Assembly (NCBI GenBank): GCA_001643675.2
Contig: LSRY02000010.1
Location: 1,497,001-1,561,000, forward strand
Source: Monocercomonoides exilis
Lineage: Eukaryota > Preaxostyla > Oxymonadida > Polymastigidae
DNA length: 64,000 nucleotides
Direction of reading: 5' to 3'
Under the pieces are notes generated by a model. That model did not search any database and was not told where the DNA came from. It was given only the letters and a program-made list of their open reading frames with translations. Made by a program: the position numbers and the translations under genes. Every line of letters begins with the position of its first letter. The stretch's first letter is position 1. Below, in pieces: positions 20,968 through 33,106 of the stretch.

Positions 20968-23480
20968 AAATAATTAGAACGACAAGTATAATGCTTTGCT
21001 GTTTTCCTGAAATAAAAATGTGAAAGAGATGTGAGATAATCTTTTAAAAGTTGACCAACAAGCTTCACTTTGGCTTCTTCAATTTTCGCATCAGAAAGTT
21101 TTAACAGTTGAAGAAGTCATTCACCTCAAAATATGAAACTTCGAAGTGTATTCCTTTCCTTTACTTTTTTTTTGAAATTTCATTGCAGATTGTATGATAT
21201 CGAACTTTGAATAGTTAATATTCATAAAATTCCGATTTTATTGATTGCAAAATAAAAGGAGACATAACAGAATGTTTGTATTTGACTAAGAAAACATCAA
21301 TAAAGTTTACAAGTGTATATCAGATTTCTTCAGTTCTTTCGAGAAGTGTACAGTATAAACAATCAAATTGACTACTCATGCATATGCCATTTCATTTGTT
21401 TTATTGATTATTCATATTTGTAATTTGTGACTTTTGTGAATATCTCTTTTCAATTGTTTATTTGTTATTTTAGTATTTTTTAAAAATGCAACCAAAAGAT
21501 CATAAATCAACATTGAAGCTTATATTTTTGTGACAATTTTAATATTTTTAACATGTCCAAAAATTCAATAAGTTTAAAAAGAACAATTAAAAAAATCAGT
21601 AAACAAGAATAAACCAAATTCTTGCTCCAAAACTCAAATCACAAATTGAGAGCAATTCCAACTGTAAACACAATTCTTCACAGAACCCTTTGAGGTTGAA
21701 TAAATAATTTGAAGTTGGTGCAGCCATTTTTGAATGATTATTTTCATACAGATAGACTGTTGATTGAAAGTTGAAAGGAAGCTGAAGCTCGGAAATGAAA
21801 GATAGTCGAATGGAAGATGAAAGAGTAGCGTGATTGTAGAAGAGTTGTGAAAAAATTATCTACTGAAGCTCTTCAATTGAGCAATATTGGCTAAGGAAGA
21901 AACAAGTTTGTTTGAAGATGAGGTTGCAATATGATAGGAGATAAAAGTATTTTTTCGATAATTATGAAAGAAAAATGAATGTTGATGAAGGAAAATGTGA
22001 GTAGAGTGAAATGGTTGATGAAGAATGCTGATAAGAAGAAGAAGAAGATGATGATGATGAAGGAGGAGAAGGAGAAGGAGAAAAAGAAGTGAATGAAGAA
22101 TTTCGTGCTTTCATGTTGCTTGGCGAGGAGTAATGATAAGGCAATGAGCCAATTGTTGACGATGATGATGAATGAGAATAACTTGTATTTTCGCTTGTTT
22201 TTTGCGAAAACTACCAAAAATTCGACAGGAATGAATCCAAAGTTTCATTGATAAAAGCATATGTTTTGAAATGCAAAAAGTCGATGTTTTTATCAGATCA
22301 AGAAATTGATGGATTGCGATGCATCCAGATCTTCTCGATCATTCTCTTTGGCTTTGCTGTTCACCACTTTCATTTGAACGAACTTTTTTTATGCGTTGCT
22401 GTTTCATTTATCGGTTTAATCGCTTCTTTTACTTCCTATTTTTCTCTATTTTTTCTTTATTTTCTTCTACTATCACATCTTCTACAACTTTCCCTTAAAA
22501 GCATTTCTAAAACAGATAAATAGACAGTATCAAAACTTTTTCATATTATTCTTGTGAATACTCGACAAAACTTTCAATTCTTCCATATTCCGATATATGT
22601 CCATCAACTTTGTTCGACTTTTCATCTCGGCATATAACTTCAATTCTTTTATTTCCTTTTTTTCCCTCTTCTTCCTCTTTTCCCTCGTTACAATTATCTC
22701 TTTCTCTTCCTTCCTCATTGTTCTTCCCACTGCTTCAGCTGCACTCGTTGGAGTCGTATAATGTCGTTCATCAAGTTTTGATATCTCTTGCTTTTTATCA
22801 TCTGCACAACTGCTTCCAGGCACGTTTCTTCCTCAAATATTCATTCTTATCTGTTAGGTGATCTCTCATTCAGCATTGCTCTCACTGAGTGAACTACTTT
22901 TAATATTAATTTGTTTGCGCTGTAAGGTTTTTCGAATATCCTCTCTAAAGCCTAAGGAAATTTTTAACTTAGAGGATGTCTGGTTGCTGATGAAGTAAAA
23001 AGAAGCACTTATTCAAAGGAGAGAAAATCATAAATGAGCAAACAAATGAATTTGAATGTGCCTGAAAACTGTGGATCGATAAGAAAACATTGGATGTATT
23101 TTCTGCAATTGATTGAGCAAATTTATTCATGTGATTTATTTGTCGAACATCGTTTTGTAAAAGCACATCTTATTTGAGGGCCAATATTTTTTTTTCAATA
23201 ATTGTTGCTTTTTAAATTGGAATCTCTGCAATTCACTTTTACCGAATTGAAATGACACAAAAGGGAATAAAAAGGAGATATTGTCAAAATTTGAATTGCT
23301 TTAAATAAAAATCGTTTAAAGCAACCAAACCTGGTTTTATTCAAAAGTTGTATAGGTACAAGCTTCTGTTCTGCAGAAACACATTTTTCCCCCTTTCGTT
23401 CAATGAAAGTTTGTCAGGATAAACTAATAATTAAGAAAATTCTCAGTGAAAACGTTTAATAAAATCTAATACTTGAAATT
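20968..23480. other. AT-rich spacer inside the 16.3-kb element, with one uncertain minus-strand coding remnant
   Basis: Mostly AT-rich DNA. At 22530-22823 on the minus strand a 97-residue K/E-rich frame with non-repetitive composition may be an exon or remnant, but it has no recognised domain and lacks an ATG. At 21960-22140 the minus strand is Ser-rich owing to GAA/GAT repeats. No confident gene. Confidence 0.45.
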
Positions 23481-23883
23481 TGAAAAGTGTTCAATATCCA
23501 TCAATTAAAAAAATTCATGTGCTCTATATTCATTTTCCACACATTGATTTTCGTTTAAAAAAATTTAAATTATTAACAATAAAAGATTTCGCAGATCATC
23601 CCATTTGTGGAACTTTGTCATCACAAAGAATAAACTATTTTTTGTTGAGTCATGGAACGAATCAAGTTTTCTCTTTTATCAAACTCGAGGAAAAGCGAAA
23701 GATGAAGAGATGTTTGGGAGTATCTTACAAATAAATCTGCAAATGACTGTGTGGAAATGCTGAAGAACATGTTTTTCCATTCAAATACGGGTAAAAAAAT
23801 ATTTCCCCATATTCAAAAAATATTTAACGGTTTGTTATTATTAATTGTATTTGTATTTATATTAATCAAACTCTTTCAAACTT

Positions 23884-26800
23884 TTGATTACTGAAGATCG
23901 AAATCAATATGTAATTTTGCGATTAGCGTCTGCGTATAATCGAGAAGTAAATCCATATACAAAAGTGACGCTTTTTAAATGTGTTTGCCAGGAATATGCC
24001 CTCTCGCAATTGATCGATTTGGGCTTTGAATGCTCTCATGGAAGCTATTATCACGCAAAGGACAATAGCTCGTACACATCGTTTGATTTTCAAACTCCGA
24101 AAAAGGCTGCTCTTCCCCCCTCAAAACGAAGTTTGATCTAATTCTTCATTGAAAAAAATGTGAAACTGTTCTTCTTTAATATGTTCTTTGTCCTATTTTA
24201 ACATTTTTATAGAGATGAGCCCAGAAGATGAAAAAGTTTTCACTGATTTCATAAATGAAAATTCAACCGAATCATCGAAATGCATTTGTAAGTTGTCACA
24301 ACAGAATAACAGTTTGTCTTCTTATTGTGTTCTTTAATTAAAAGTGTTGAAGAATTATCACTTTCAGAATCTTCAATGGAAATAGATGATGATTTCAAAA
24401 TCATAAACTGCAGCGAAGAAATGGAAGAAGATGAAGATCCTCTTTATCATTATTTCACAGAGAACAACACTAGAAGCGAATATTTGCAGACAGCAGAAGA
24501 ATCAAACAATTCGAAAAACAATGAATTCATTCACATGGAAATAGATGATGAAATTTCACTTTTGGACGTTCAATGTGAAATGGATGAAGAAAGCTGTTTC
24601 GAACCGGAAACAAATTTGGATTTATCAGAATTACCATCACAAATCAATAATGGAGAAAATATAGAGATTGAAAAAAATGAAGAACTGCATTATTCCAACG
24701 AAACCAATGAGAATTCGATAAAGAATAGTCAAGGCTCAATTTCTTCTTGCAGCTCAATCATAGAATGCTGTTCACAGAATCATCAGCACGCTGCACAAAC
24801 TGGAACACTGAGAGATAACAATACTTATTATCCGTTACCATACATGGGAAACACTTGTTATCTCGCTGCAATGCTACAAGTGTTCCGTTCTATTTATTTG
24901 CACTCAGAACGATTTTGTACACGAAAAGGGAAGATCTCACACTATTTGCATCGTTTGCTGGACATTGTCCAACCTTTGGATTTTTCAGTTAGCATAAACA
25001 ATGATAATGTCTCACAATCTTGGTCCTTGCCTTTTGTGAGATGTTGGGAAAAAAGGCATGGACTGAAAAAGGGTGAATAACAAGAATGTTATGAAACATT
25101 TTTTAATATGTACCAGGATCTCATATCAATAACACCAGCATTAGCAAACCAAATGAGAACGAACCAATCATTTCCAAGAAAATGTTGTGAATGCGGATCA
25201 TGTGAGTATGGAATTTGTGAATCAACTCCATTAATTCGACTTCACGGTTCAGATGTCATTTCGGAATTTAATGAATCATTCTCATCAGGTCAAACAAATA
25301 CAAACAACAGAGAGGCCTTTTGTATCAGATGTCAGAAAAATACAGATCAATATTCAATAATGAATATCCTTCAATTCCCTCATATTTTAACAATCACTCT
25401 TGAATCTGATAAATTTGATCAAAAGAAAATATACAACTTTTCATTACAAATTTCATTTTTAAAGAATGAAGAAACAATAAAGGCTTTTCCTTTCCATTCA
25501 GAAAATATGTACAATTATCGATTGATAGCAGACCTGTTTTATCGAGGATCGAAAGATTGTGGACATTTTTATGCAATGTGTAGAAGAAGATGCCCATCGC
25601 CAAAACGTACATCATACAAAGATTGTTGGTATATTTGTAACGACGGAGAAATATCCTTCATTAATAATGAAATTACAACAGAAACAAACTCTCACATAAA
25701 CAAAGGTTCAATTCCGTTTATGATTGTTTACTCTCAGGAGAATCGTGGATGCATTCCTGTTTCCGATATTTCTTCACCAAATTTGTTAAAATTGGGACTA
25801 TCACATCAAAAATGTTCGTTTTCTGATAATATTTCATTAATAAATCAGAGGAAAACAAATGTTCGTTCGGTTTGCATTAATTGTGATGGTTTATTGCAAG
25901 ATCCTTCTTATTCACTTCATCCTAATACGACAAATCCACATCATTCCACTTCACCTTCAATAATATATGATGATGAAATTACTAATGTCCATTCTTCGTC
26001 AGAAAATCACCACAAAAAATCGACCTTATTTAGTTTATCAAATCGACATTCCGGATGTTCCATCACATCTGAAATAGATACTTCATTTCTTCCTTTTTCT
26101 AACGAATTTTCTTCTTATTGCAATTATCAAACGAACTCAAAAGACTGTGAAACTAATAATACAACAATTAATAATCATCTCACTCATAATTCAACCGCAT
26201 CTACAAAACCAAATGGAAAACAATCTGTCTTTCCAGAAATGATTTCATCCAGCCAATTGAGTGAAACAAAAAACAGATCAACAAATCCAAATCGATACTT
26301 TTCAACCCTTCACAATTATCGACATAAAGATTCACAAAATGCAAACGTCAATAATCCATTCTTTCATGGTTCTCCATTCAATTCTTATTCACATATCAAA
26401 AAACAACAAGTTCTTATCATCAATACAACAAAAGCGTAGTTATTCAGAAAGTTAATGGAAACCACAAATATTAAAATGTCAAAAAGTTCTTTCTGCAAAA
26501 AGACGAAACACCTTAAAAGGGATTCCAGGCGAACTGACTTGTGCAACTTATGTGAAATGTTCAATCATCTGAAGAAAAAAGAAGAATATCTAAAAACAAA
26601 ATCACAAACATTGAATGATCAAGAGCAACAAACAATAAGACTTATTGAAAAACATCGTTTTCTGGCGTCAAATCAACGTCAACACTTCCATAAAATCAAA
26701 AAGAACATTTCATTTTCGGAAGCGTTGGTTTTGTTCGATTTCAAAGAGAATTGGACGATTCCTATTTGCAAAAATCAAATAAGCCGAGATTATTACGAAA

Positions 26801-27663
26801 AAGAGGAAATCACACATTTTTGTGTAATTGTTTCCATTGTTCACAAGAATGGAGACAAAGAAAAGCACATTTTCAACTTCTTCTCAAACGCTCTATCTCA
26901 CGACTACCGTTTCACCATTGAATGTCTGAAGCAAGTTTTGGAAAATGAATTCGTTTAAGATAAGCAAACTCTTCATTTTGCATGTGATACAGGGCCACAC
27001 TTTCGAAATTCCCAGCTTATGCATTTTCTCCTTTCTGACAACTCTTCTCCCGTCAAAGGCAAACGAACAACTCTTTCCTTTTTCTGTGAAAAACATGGAA
27101 AAAGTGAATGTGACGGAGAATTCGGGAATCTGACAAACTGTGTAAAAAATAACTTGCCCAATGGACCTTCACTTAATTATATTGATGAACTTATTAAATT
27201 TCTGAAAGACCATACAGATGACTCATATGATTCCCTCCATAACAACTCGGATAATTATCAAAAGACAACGCGATATTTTGTCAAGTGTGATACAATTATG
27301 TAAATTTTGTTTTTATTTTCTTCATTTCTTTATTAACTCAGACACTCTTCTGGAAATAAAATACTATGGAGGAAAATTGAAGCGAAGTCCATAAAGACGT
27401 ATTTGTTCTATGAGAAACGAGGTCATCAAATTTTCAGATCTGTGTGTTCACCACAAGATTCCCGAGGAAAAGAGTTAATGAACTTCCTTGAAAAAAGCAT
27501 AAGAGATGAAAGGATGATAAAATCCTCTAAAAAATATTCTCGCAAAACAGAAATGTTTGAAATAGGGAATGCTACAAGAAAATTATTAAATGATAGGGAA
27601 AAATTGGATGCAATTTGTTTTTAAAGTTCTGGTCTTTTTGATGAGTAATTTTGTTTTTGTTGA
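23884..27663 (+). CDS. Ubiquitin-specific protease joined in frame to a DDE-type transposase (transposon gene)
   Basis: Probable exons are about 23884-24130, 24213-24287, 24368-27299 and 27342 onward. Introns of 82, 80 and 42 nt are proposed from GT-AG sites and phase. An acidic N-terminal region leads to a C19-type protease: catalytic Cys in YMGNTCYLAAMLQ (about 24840-24880), a (Q)QE box (25078-25090), paired C-x-x-C zinc ligands (25180-25340), catalytic His in CGHFYAMCRR, then CWYICNDGEISF (25555-25660). A Ser/Asn/Thr-rich linker follows. The second half has C-x-x-C, FDFKENW (first Asp), FACDTGPHFRN (second Asp) and HGKSECDGEFG (third acidic site), a motif set known from a DDE transposase family. 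In-frame TAA (25078), TAG (26437), TAA (26956), TAA (27622) and TAA (27646) occur; the first TGA is 27661-27663. There is no frameshift over about 3 kb. The gene is either decayed by nonsense mutations or read with TAA/TAG as Gln. The 5' start is uncertain and may lie upstream near 23480. Confidence 0.72.
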
Positions 27664-27699
27664 ATTTTATATTGAAACGAATGACGTTTTTTGATTCGT

Positions 27700-27870
27700 C
27701 TGCTGCTCAAGCCATTAAGTATTTGCTTCCAACAAATGCTTTCTGGTACCTCAATTTTCGCTCTTGAGCGAAATAAATGGGGCTAGGCTGAATCCGTCCT
27801 GGGACTGTGCTGTGACCGGTCCAGCACAGTCCCTTGAAGGCTTTGGGTCCAGAATCAGCCTCCCAGGGTA
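27700..27870 (+). ncRNA. Compact GC-rich hairpin block downstream of the transposase gene, possible structured RNA
   Basis: In otherwise AT-rich DNA, 27801-27812 and 27822-27833 form a perfect 12-bp stem with a 9-nt loop that itself contains GACCGGTC. An outer stem pairs 27786-27791 with 27855-27860, with flanking GGG/CCC. Just upstream 27756-27763 pairs with 27766-27773. GCTCAAG near 27709 can also pair with CTTGAGC near 27763. The block could be an RNA gene, a 3'-UTR structure or a DNA cruciform of the element. It matches no RNA family I recognise, so the class is a guess. Confidence 0.4.
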
Positions 27871-28884
27871 GACAATCATTTAATAAATTTGTTTCAATAT
27901 TGAAATTCTTTTTTTCATTTGTTTTATTTTTTTCTGTTTTTCAAATGTCGGCATTTGATGTTTTATTTTTATGTATCACATTGCTTTCTATTAAAATTAA
28001 TCATTTTTCAATGAACTTTTGTTTAGTGAAAAGATCAAGAAATGTATTATGTTAATATTGAATTATAATTCACAAGTTTTCCACACATTTTCAGAGAAAA
28101 TTGGATTAGTAATTTAAAGTGCGTAGAAAAAAAACCAGAACTCTCGTTGATTTAGCTTTGAATAAACGATAATATTTGTATAAACTGAAAATGAGAAGCA
28201 AATCATTGTATGATTTATCTATTGACATTGATCAAAAAGCTTATTCATAAAGTTTGTTTTCATTTCAACAATGAAATATTCTGTTTAAAAAAATCAATTG
28301 TGAATGATTTATAAATGCAACTGTTGCTTTTGAACAATTTGCTGTAACGCTTTCTTTTCAGAAAATTAAAATGCCTGCGAAGCGTTTTTGAAGCACGGAA
28401 AAACGCTAACAAAGATTCATAAATATTGCCTGAATGATGAATTGCACTTCAATATAGACCAAAATATTTTTTGGAATTCACTTTTTGTTGCAATGAAGAT
28501 TTTGAATGCAGAGATAAATAGTTTGTTAATAAGGAAATAAGTGAAAATGAACGAAGAAAGGAACGAAGAAAAAAGAATCCGAAAAAAAGAACAGAATTCA
28601 GAGAGCGAAGGAAAGTCCAAAGATGAGCATCCAATTGAAAACATGGCTTTTGAATATTATGTTCAAATCACAGAAAAATCAACGAAAATCTAATAACGAA
28701 GTTTGTTATTAACATCATATAGCTTCGATTTATCATGAAGCTGATTAAGCTTTATTCATCCTTCTTTCGTTTTTTTGTTTGAGAGCATTTACTCAAATAT
28801 TCATTAATAGATTTTATTTTCTTTTTCCTTCTTTGTATATATGTGATCTGAATTACTTTTTTTGATGATAAGAATAAATGTTAT
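27871..28884. other. AT-rich spacer within the 16.3-kb element
   Basis: No gene is supported. The small frames are T/A-rich low complexity. Confidence 0.5.
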
Positions 28885-31614
28885 TTATATGTTTATATTT
28901 TCAAGGAAAGTTACTTTATTCCCGTTTTGTGAGTGATAGTGTTCAACTTCTTTGTAAAGTTCACTAATGACAACTTCAATAATGAAATTTAATGCCTTCT
29001 TCTTCTTTATCTGATCAAACTTTAGTTGTATTCTCAAATAATCTGGTTTCTTCTTCTTCTCTTCCTTCTCCTTTTTCTTCTCCTCCTCCTCTTCTCCTCC
29101 TCCTCTTCTCATCCTCCTATATTTTCCTCCTCCTCTTCATTCCAAAGAAGAAAATAATCTAATGTTACAGCATCAGCGATACGATAACGGTGCAGGCGTC
29201 AATCCTTTTTCGTCAAGATTTTCAAATTTTCTCTGTCAGATTGTCAGGAAAGACATTCACAGAGATCGACAACGTGAGATGAGTGCAATACGATTTGAGA
29301 AATTGCTCAGGAGAAATAATGAATGAGAAAGAAAGAGAAAAAGAAAAGAAGAAGTCCTCAGAAATCGAGCTGCAACACCTCGAGGCAGTGAATGAGATGA
29401 GGGCACTGCGATCGGTGCAAAGCGAACGGAAAAAAGGCAGAAGGAGAGAAGACGACAAGACAATCGAAGTGGCTTCGTTGAAGCAAACATAACAAGAAGT
29501 GGAAAAAAAGAATCTTGTTGACTAACTGTGGCTGTAGGAGGATGATGGAGAGGAGAAGCTGAAGACCGAAAAGCAGCAGATGCATGAGAAGAAGGAGATT
29601 GATACGAACCTGAAGCATTATATGAAAAAACCTATGTTTGTGCACAATATTTTTACACTGACCAAGGCGAAACTTACGTTGCATTTGACTCACTTGTTGT
29701 CAATGTTGTCGCTAACGATGATATTCTGGGAGGAAAAGCGTTGTGAGAAGCATATGAAAAAGCTGGCATGGAACAACAAAGAAAAGAGGAGAATGATGAT
29801 TGAGGAGCACAAACGAGAGATTATGCAGAGAGAGAAGGAGGAGAAAGCAAAGAACGCAGAAAAGCCAAACACTTCAAAAATTATTATCACAGCTCATCCT
29901 TTTGCATATGTGTCTCAGAAGTCACAAACGGTGAAAGCAGCCCAAAAGACATATAAGTGAACACCGTTTCTCATCCAACCTCGCTTCCATCCACTTTTTC
30001 AATTTTCAATATCATCAATGAGCAGCCAAGGCAACCTCTTTCCTTAAAAGTGAAAGAACCAGTTTGGTCAACAAAATTCAACTTGTCAACTTTCAAGAGA
30101 TAATCTCCCACGTGGACGAGCTTGTGTCCGTATGAAGCAGTACCTGATACTATTCTATAAAATTTGTGGAACAGGAGATGGCAAAGTGGACTGGAGAGTT
30201 ATTAAAAGTGACAAGGAAGTTGAAGAGGTTCAGGAAAGAGCAGACAGAAAAGGAAAAGGAAAAACTTCATGCGGAGCAGAGGAAGCTGAATGAAGGAGAA
30301 AAGACAGGCGAAAAGATGACTGCGAAGTTGAATTAGAAATCGGAGTTAAGGAGACGCATAGAAGAGAAAAAGAGGATTTTGAAGAAGGAGAACGAGTAGA
30401 GCAAAGGGTTTGTTCAGAACGATAAGCTGCCACAGTTTGTGAGCTCCCCGAACAGTAAAACTTCTCAGGCATATCCAATATCTTCTTCTTCTCCTTTTTC
30501 TTCTGCTGATGCTTCAAATTTGAGTTCATCAAAAACAAACATCTTCAAAAGTTTTCTGTAAATTTAATTGACTTTACAGTTTTTACGTATTTCTCATTAT
30601 GACTGGATTTCAAAGGAGATGTGGCAAAGACAGACGAACAGAAATGTGAAATATGCGTGATTGGTTATATTAGTATTTTTTTTTGGAGTTGTTTAGTATA
30701 ATCTTCGAAACTTTTTATTTTATATATATGTACTGAAGGATCAGAATATATTTTTTTTTCTAATTAGCAATTTTGTGCTTTCATGAAACAACTTAAATAT
30801 TTGTTGTTTTCACTTTTCTTCTTCTTCTTCATCTTTCTCATCCATGAACTTTTTTGATTCCTTTCAGAATATGCAATTTCCCTATCTCATCTCCTGCGTG
30901 ACATCTCAGCTATTCAAGCCGCTCTCATCGCGCAAATTCGCTTCCTCTGCCCTTCCAACGAAGATACAATTTCACTTCCTTCTTTTCTCCAAAAATAGAA
31001 AACAATAAAATTTTCAGCAAACACTTCTTGTCCTTCTGCCTCCAGAACTATTCATTTTCCAGGTGCAGATGAGCACACCACATGCACCACTTCCTTCTGT
31101 AATGATTCATGGAAACCATTGAAGAAGGGATGAAAGAGAGGCAGGGAGAGAAAGTGAGGAAGAAGAAATGAGGCTTGAACTGCCGTCTTGCCAGGATCTG
31201 CATTCAATATCATCGTTATTGATGCTTCTGGAGGTGCATCAAGGAAATTTTGTGGAGAGGTTGGAAAAGAGAGAGAGAAAGAGAAAACAGAAAAACAAAA
31301 GGAAGAGAAGAGGAAGAGAGAAGAGAGAAGAGCAAAAAGATAAGGAATTTTAGGAAATAGCCCATATGATGGAAAAGAAAAAGATTAGCAAGGAAAGCCA
31401 GAAGAGAAACATGAAAAAGAAGCGAAAGACTGAAAAGAAGAGAAGGCCAAAGAAGGCACTGAAGAAAAGAAGGAGAAGAAAAAAAGAGGGAGTGAGAGAT
31501 AAAAGAAAAGAAAAAGAAATGCAATCCGAAGGAGAACTTTTTTTTCTGTTTATGGAGTTAAATTATCTCAAAATGTCTCGCTTTGAAAAGAACTGTTTGC
31601 AATTAATTTATTAG
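28885..31614. pseudogene. Broken K/E-rich, coiled-coil-like coding remnants
   Basis: Purine-rich stretches on both strands translate into short Lys/Glu-rich segments (for example 29283-29492, 29580-29960 and 31168-31614 on the plus strand; 28885-29112 on the minus strand) broken by stops. The composition resembles the coiled-coil remnants elsewhere in the window, but no domain could be named. Part may be simple GAA/GGA repeat rather than former gene. Confidence 0.35.
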
Positions 31615-32278
31615 ATAAATTGAGTGTCAAATTCAACATTGTTACAATTTTTCTTTTGGACTTAGAAACACAGACAGATTATATTTTTTAAAAAAACATG
31701 ATTAACATTTTTAAACTGCGAATCAATAATTTCTGTGAAGAATAAAATGCCAGTTTTAAAGATAAGAAAAAATGAAAACGAGAAATATATGGAATTCAAT
31801 GAAACTTTAACAACAACAATAACATTCGGTTAAATGAGAGAATTATAAGATTTTAAACAACTGACACTCAATTTATTGCAAAGTTTGATACAATAATGGA
31901 TAGTGTTGCTGCATATTTGAAACAAACAATAAAGTGATTTTGTTTTTCATATTTGTTCACGATTATACAAAACAGTAACATTTGACAAAAATTTTCCAAA
32001 TTGAAATGATTGCATTCTATTGGATAGCACAACATCATCATAATAGATCATAAACATTCATGTAGTATGTTCGAACCGAAAAAGTTGTTTTTCATCAAAA
32101 AAGACAAATATCAAACAAGTTACGTTTTTTATAATGGTCATCAAATAATAATCATTAAAAAAACTATTTGTTTTTGTAATTGTTGACTTGAAAGTTGATG
32201 ATTGATATTATTTATGATGCCTGAAAGCATTTTTGATGTTTGAAAACTGTTTTTTCATAATCTTAAACTTGCACCGAA
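31615..32278. other. AT-rich right arm of the 16.3-kb element
   Basis: AT-rich DNA without a gene, ending in the right terminal inverted repeat. Confidence 0.5.
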
Positions 32279-32308
32279 AAAAAGTCTGATCCCAAAAATA
32301 ATTACCCA
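32279..32308 (-). repeat. Right terminal inverted repeat of the 16.3-kb element
   Basis: The reverse complement matches the left end at 16014-16043, with 20 of 22 identical over the outermost bases. The following TA (32309-32310) is the right copy of the target duplication. Confidence 0.85.
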
Positions 32309-32310
32309 TA

Positions 32311-32735
32311 TATTATCCGGAATGCAGCAAATATTGGCTAGACCTTTCCCAGAAACCTTCTCCCCTCAGTTGTCCCTCAACCCAATGCAAATGTTCCAAC
32401 AGTCACTAATCCCTCAGCCTTCAAGATCCATATCATCAGAAATGAGAGGTCCCTTGGAGTTTATCCCACAAACGCCTTTGGCAAGCCAGCCTGGTGTAGC
32501 GCCCAGCATAACACTTAACACAACTGTTCAGGCAGACTGTTTGCTCCCAGTATCCCCTTCTCATGCAATCGCCACAACGTCAAATACTCAAAATGAACTG
32601 GCTTCAAATGCAATTGATCAACAGCGAGAGGAAAAGATTGGAAAAATTGAGGCAACGGTGACAATTAGAGAGAGGGAAACAGTAAGATCAAAGGAAATTA
32701 CTTTTATGAGTGATGGAGTAACGAAGCCCAATTAA
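32311..32735 (+). pseudogene. Tyrosine-recombinase-like gene of element A, 3' portion
   Basis: An open frame ending in TAA at 32733-32735. Directly joined to the codons ending at 16013 it continues the recombinase frame, and the join aligns with element B (F-K-x-N followed by a shared Met and Leu-Ala). The tail is Pro/Ser/Gln-rich and, as in element B, contains no tyrosine at all. Confidence 0.75.
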
Positions 32736-32738
32736 TGT

Positions 32739-32842
32739 TACTCCCATAACAAGAGGTGTTGTTGATTAACCGGTCGTTCTTTAGAATTAATAGGCTTGAC
32801 CCTTTTAATTCGTTAAGAACAACCTAATTTACAACACCTCTT
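32739..32842. repeat. Internal complementary region of element A
   Basis: The first half is the reverse complement of the outer left terminal repeat (12177 onward). The second half is the reverse complement of the outer right terminal repeat (to about 33106). In DIRS elements this region templates completion of the ends during circular-intermediate formation (established for DIRS-1). Confidence 0.88.
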
Positions 32843-33026
32843 TCCCACCTCAAAGTGAACTTTTCCCACCCTTTTCTCTTTATTATTATTATCATTATTA
32901 TTTTCCCTATCATAAAAGATGATTTTTCATTTTTACCATTAAAACATTCGTTTTTTGCAACGCCTCAGTACTTTTGTTTGTCACACAGCACATTTCTCAT
33001 ATCATCTTGCCTTTTTATTTCATTTC

Positions 33027-33106
33027 TTTGATCGACTAGCCCCATTATTACAAGGGTCTACTCCCATAACAAGAGGTTTTGTAGATTAGGTTGTTCTTTA
33101 CGAATT
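33027..33106 (-). repeat. Right inverted terminal repeat of element A
   Basis: The reverse complement matches 12200-12279 with few mismatches. The outer end differs from the left repeat and matches the second half of the internal complementary region. Confidence 0.87.

Larger units (their letters stand above)
16014..32308. mobile_element. 16.3-kb TIR element inserted into DIRS element A
   Basis: The segment begins TGGGTA, then nine T, then GGGATCA. The reverse complement of its right end begins TGGGTA, then ATTATTTTT, then GGGATCA, giving 20 of 22 matching bases with similarity continuing for several more. It is flanked by TA on both sides (16012-16013 and 32309-32310). Deleting the segment and one TA joins element A so that its recombinase frame continues without a stop and aligns with element B. 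Contents: AT-rich terminal regions, a surface-gene fragment (about 17110-17310), a broken coiled-coil family on the minus strand, the protease-transposase gene, a hairpin-rich block and broken K/E-rich sequence. Whether the broken material was captured by the element or inserted later cannot be decided here. Confidence 0.85.
32311..33106 (+). mobile_element. DIRS-type element A, right part
   Basis: This part contains the C-terminal tail of the recombinase-like gene, the internal complementary region and the right terminal repeat. It is the other half of the element starting at 12177, displaced by the 16.3-kb insertion. The right boundary is placed where similarity to the internal complementary region stops (about 33106). 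Confidence 0.87.

Noticed and set aside
16014-32308. Polinton/Maverick identity for the 16.3-kb element
   Set aside because: Size would fit, but no protein-primed DNA polymerase, retroviral-type integrase, packaging ATPase or capsid frame is visible, and the duplication is TA rather than 6 bp.
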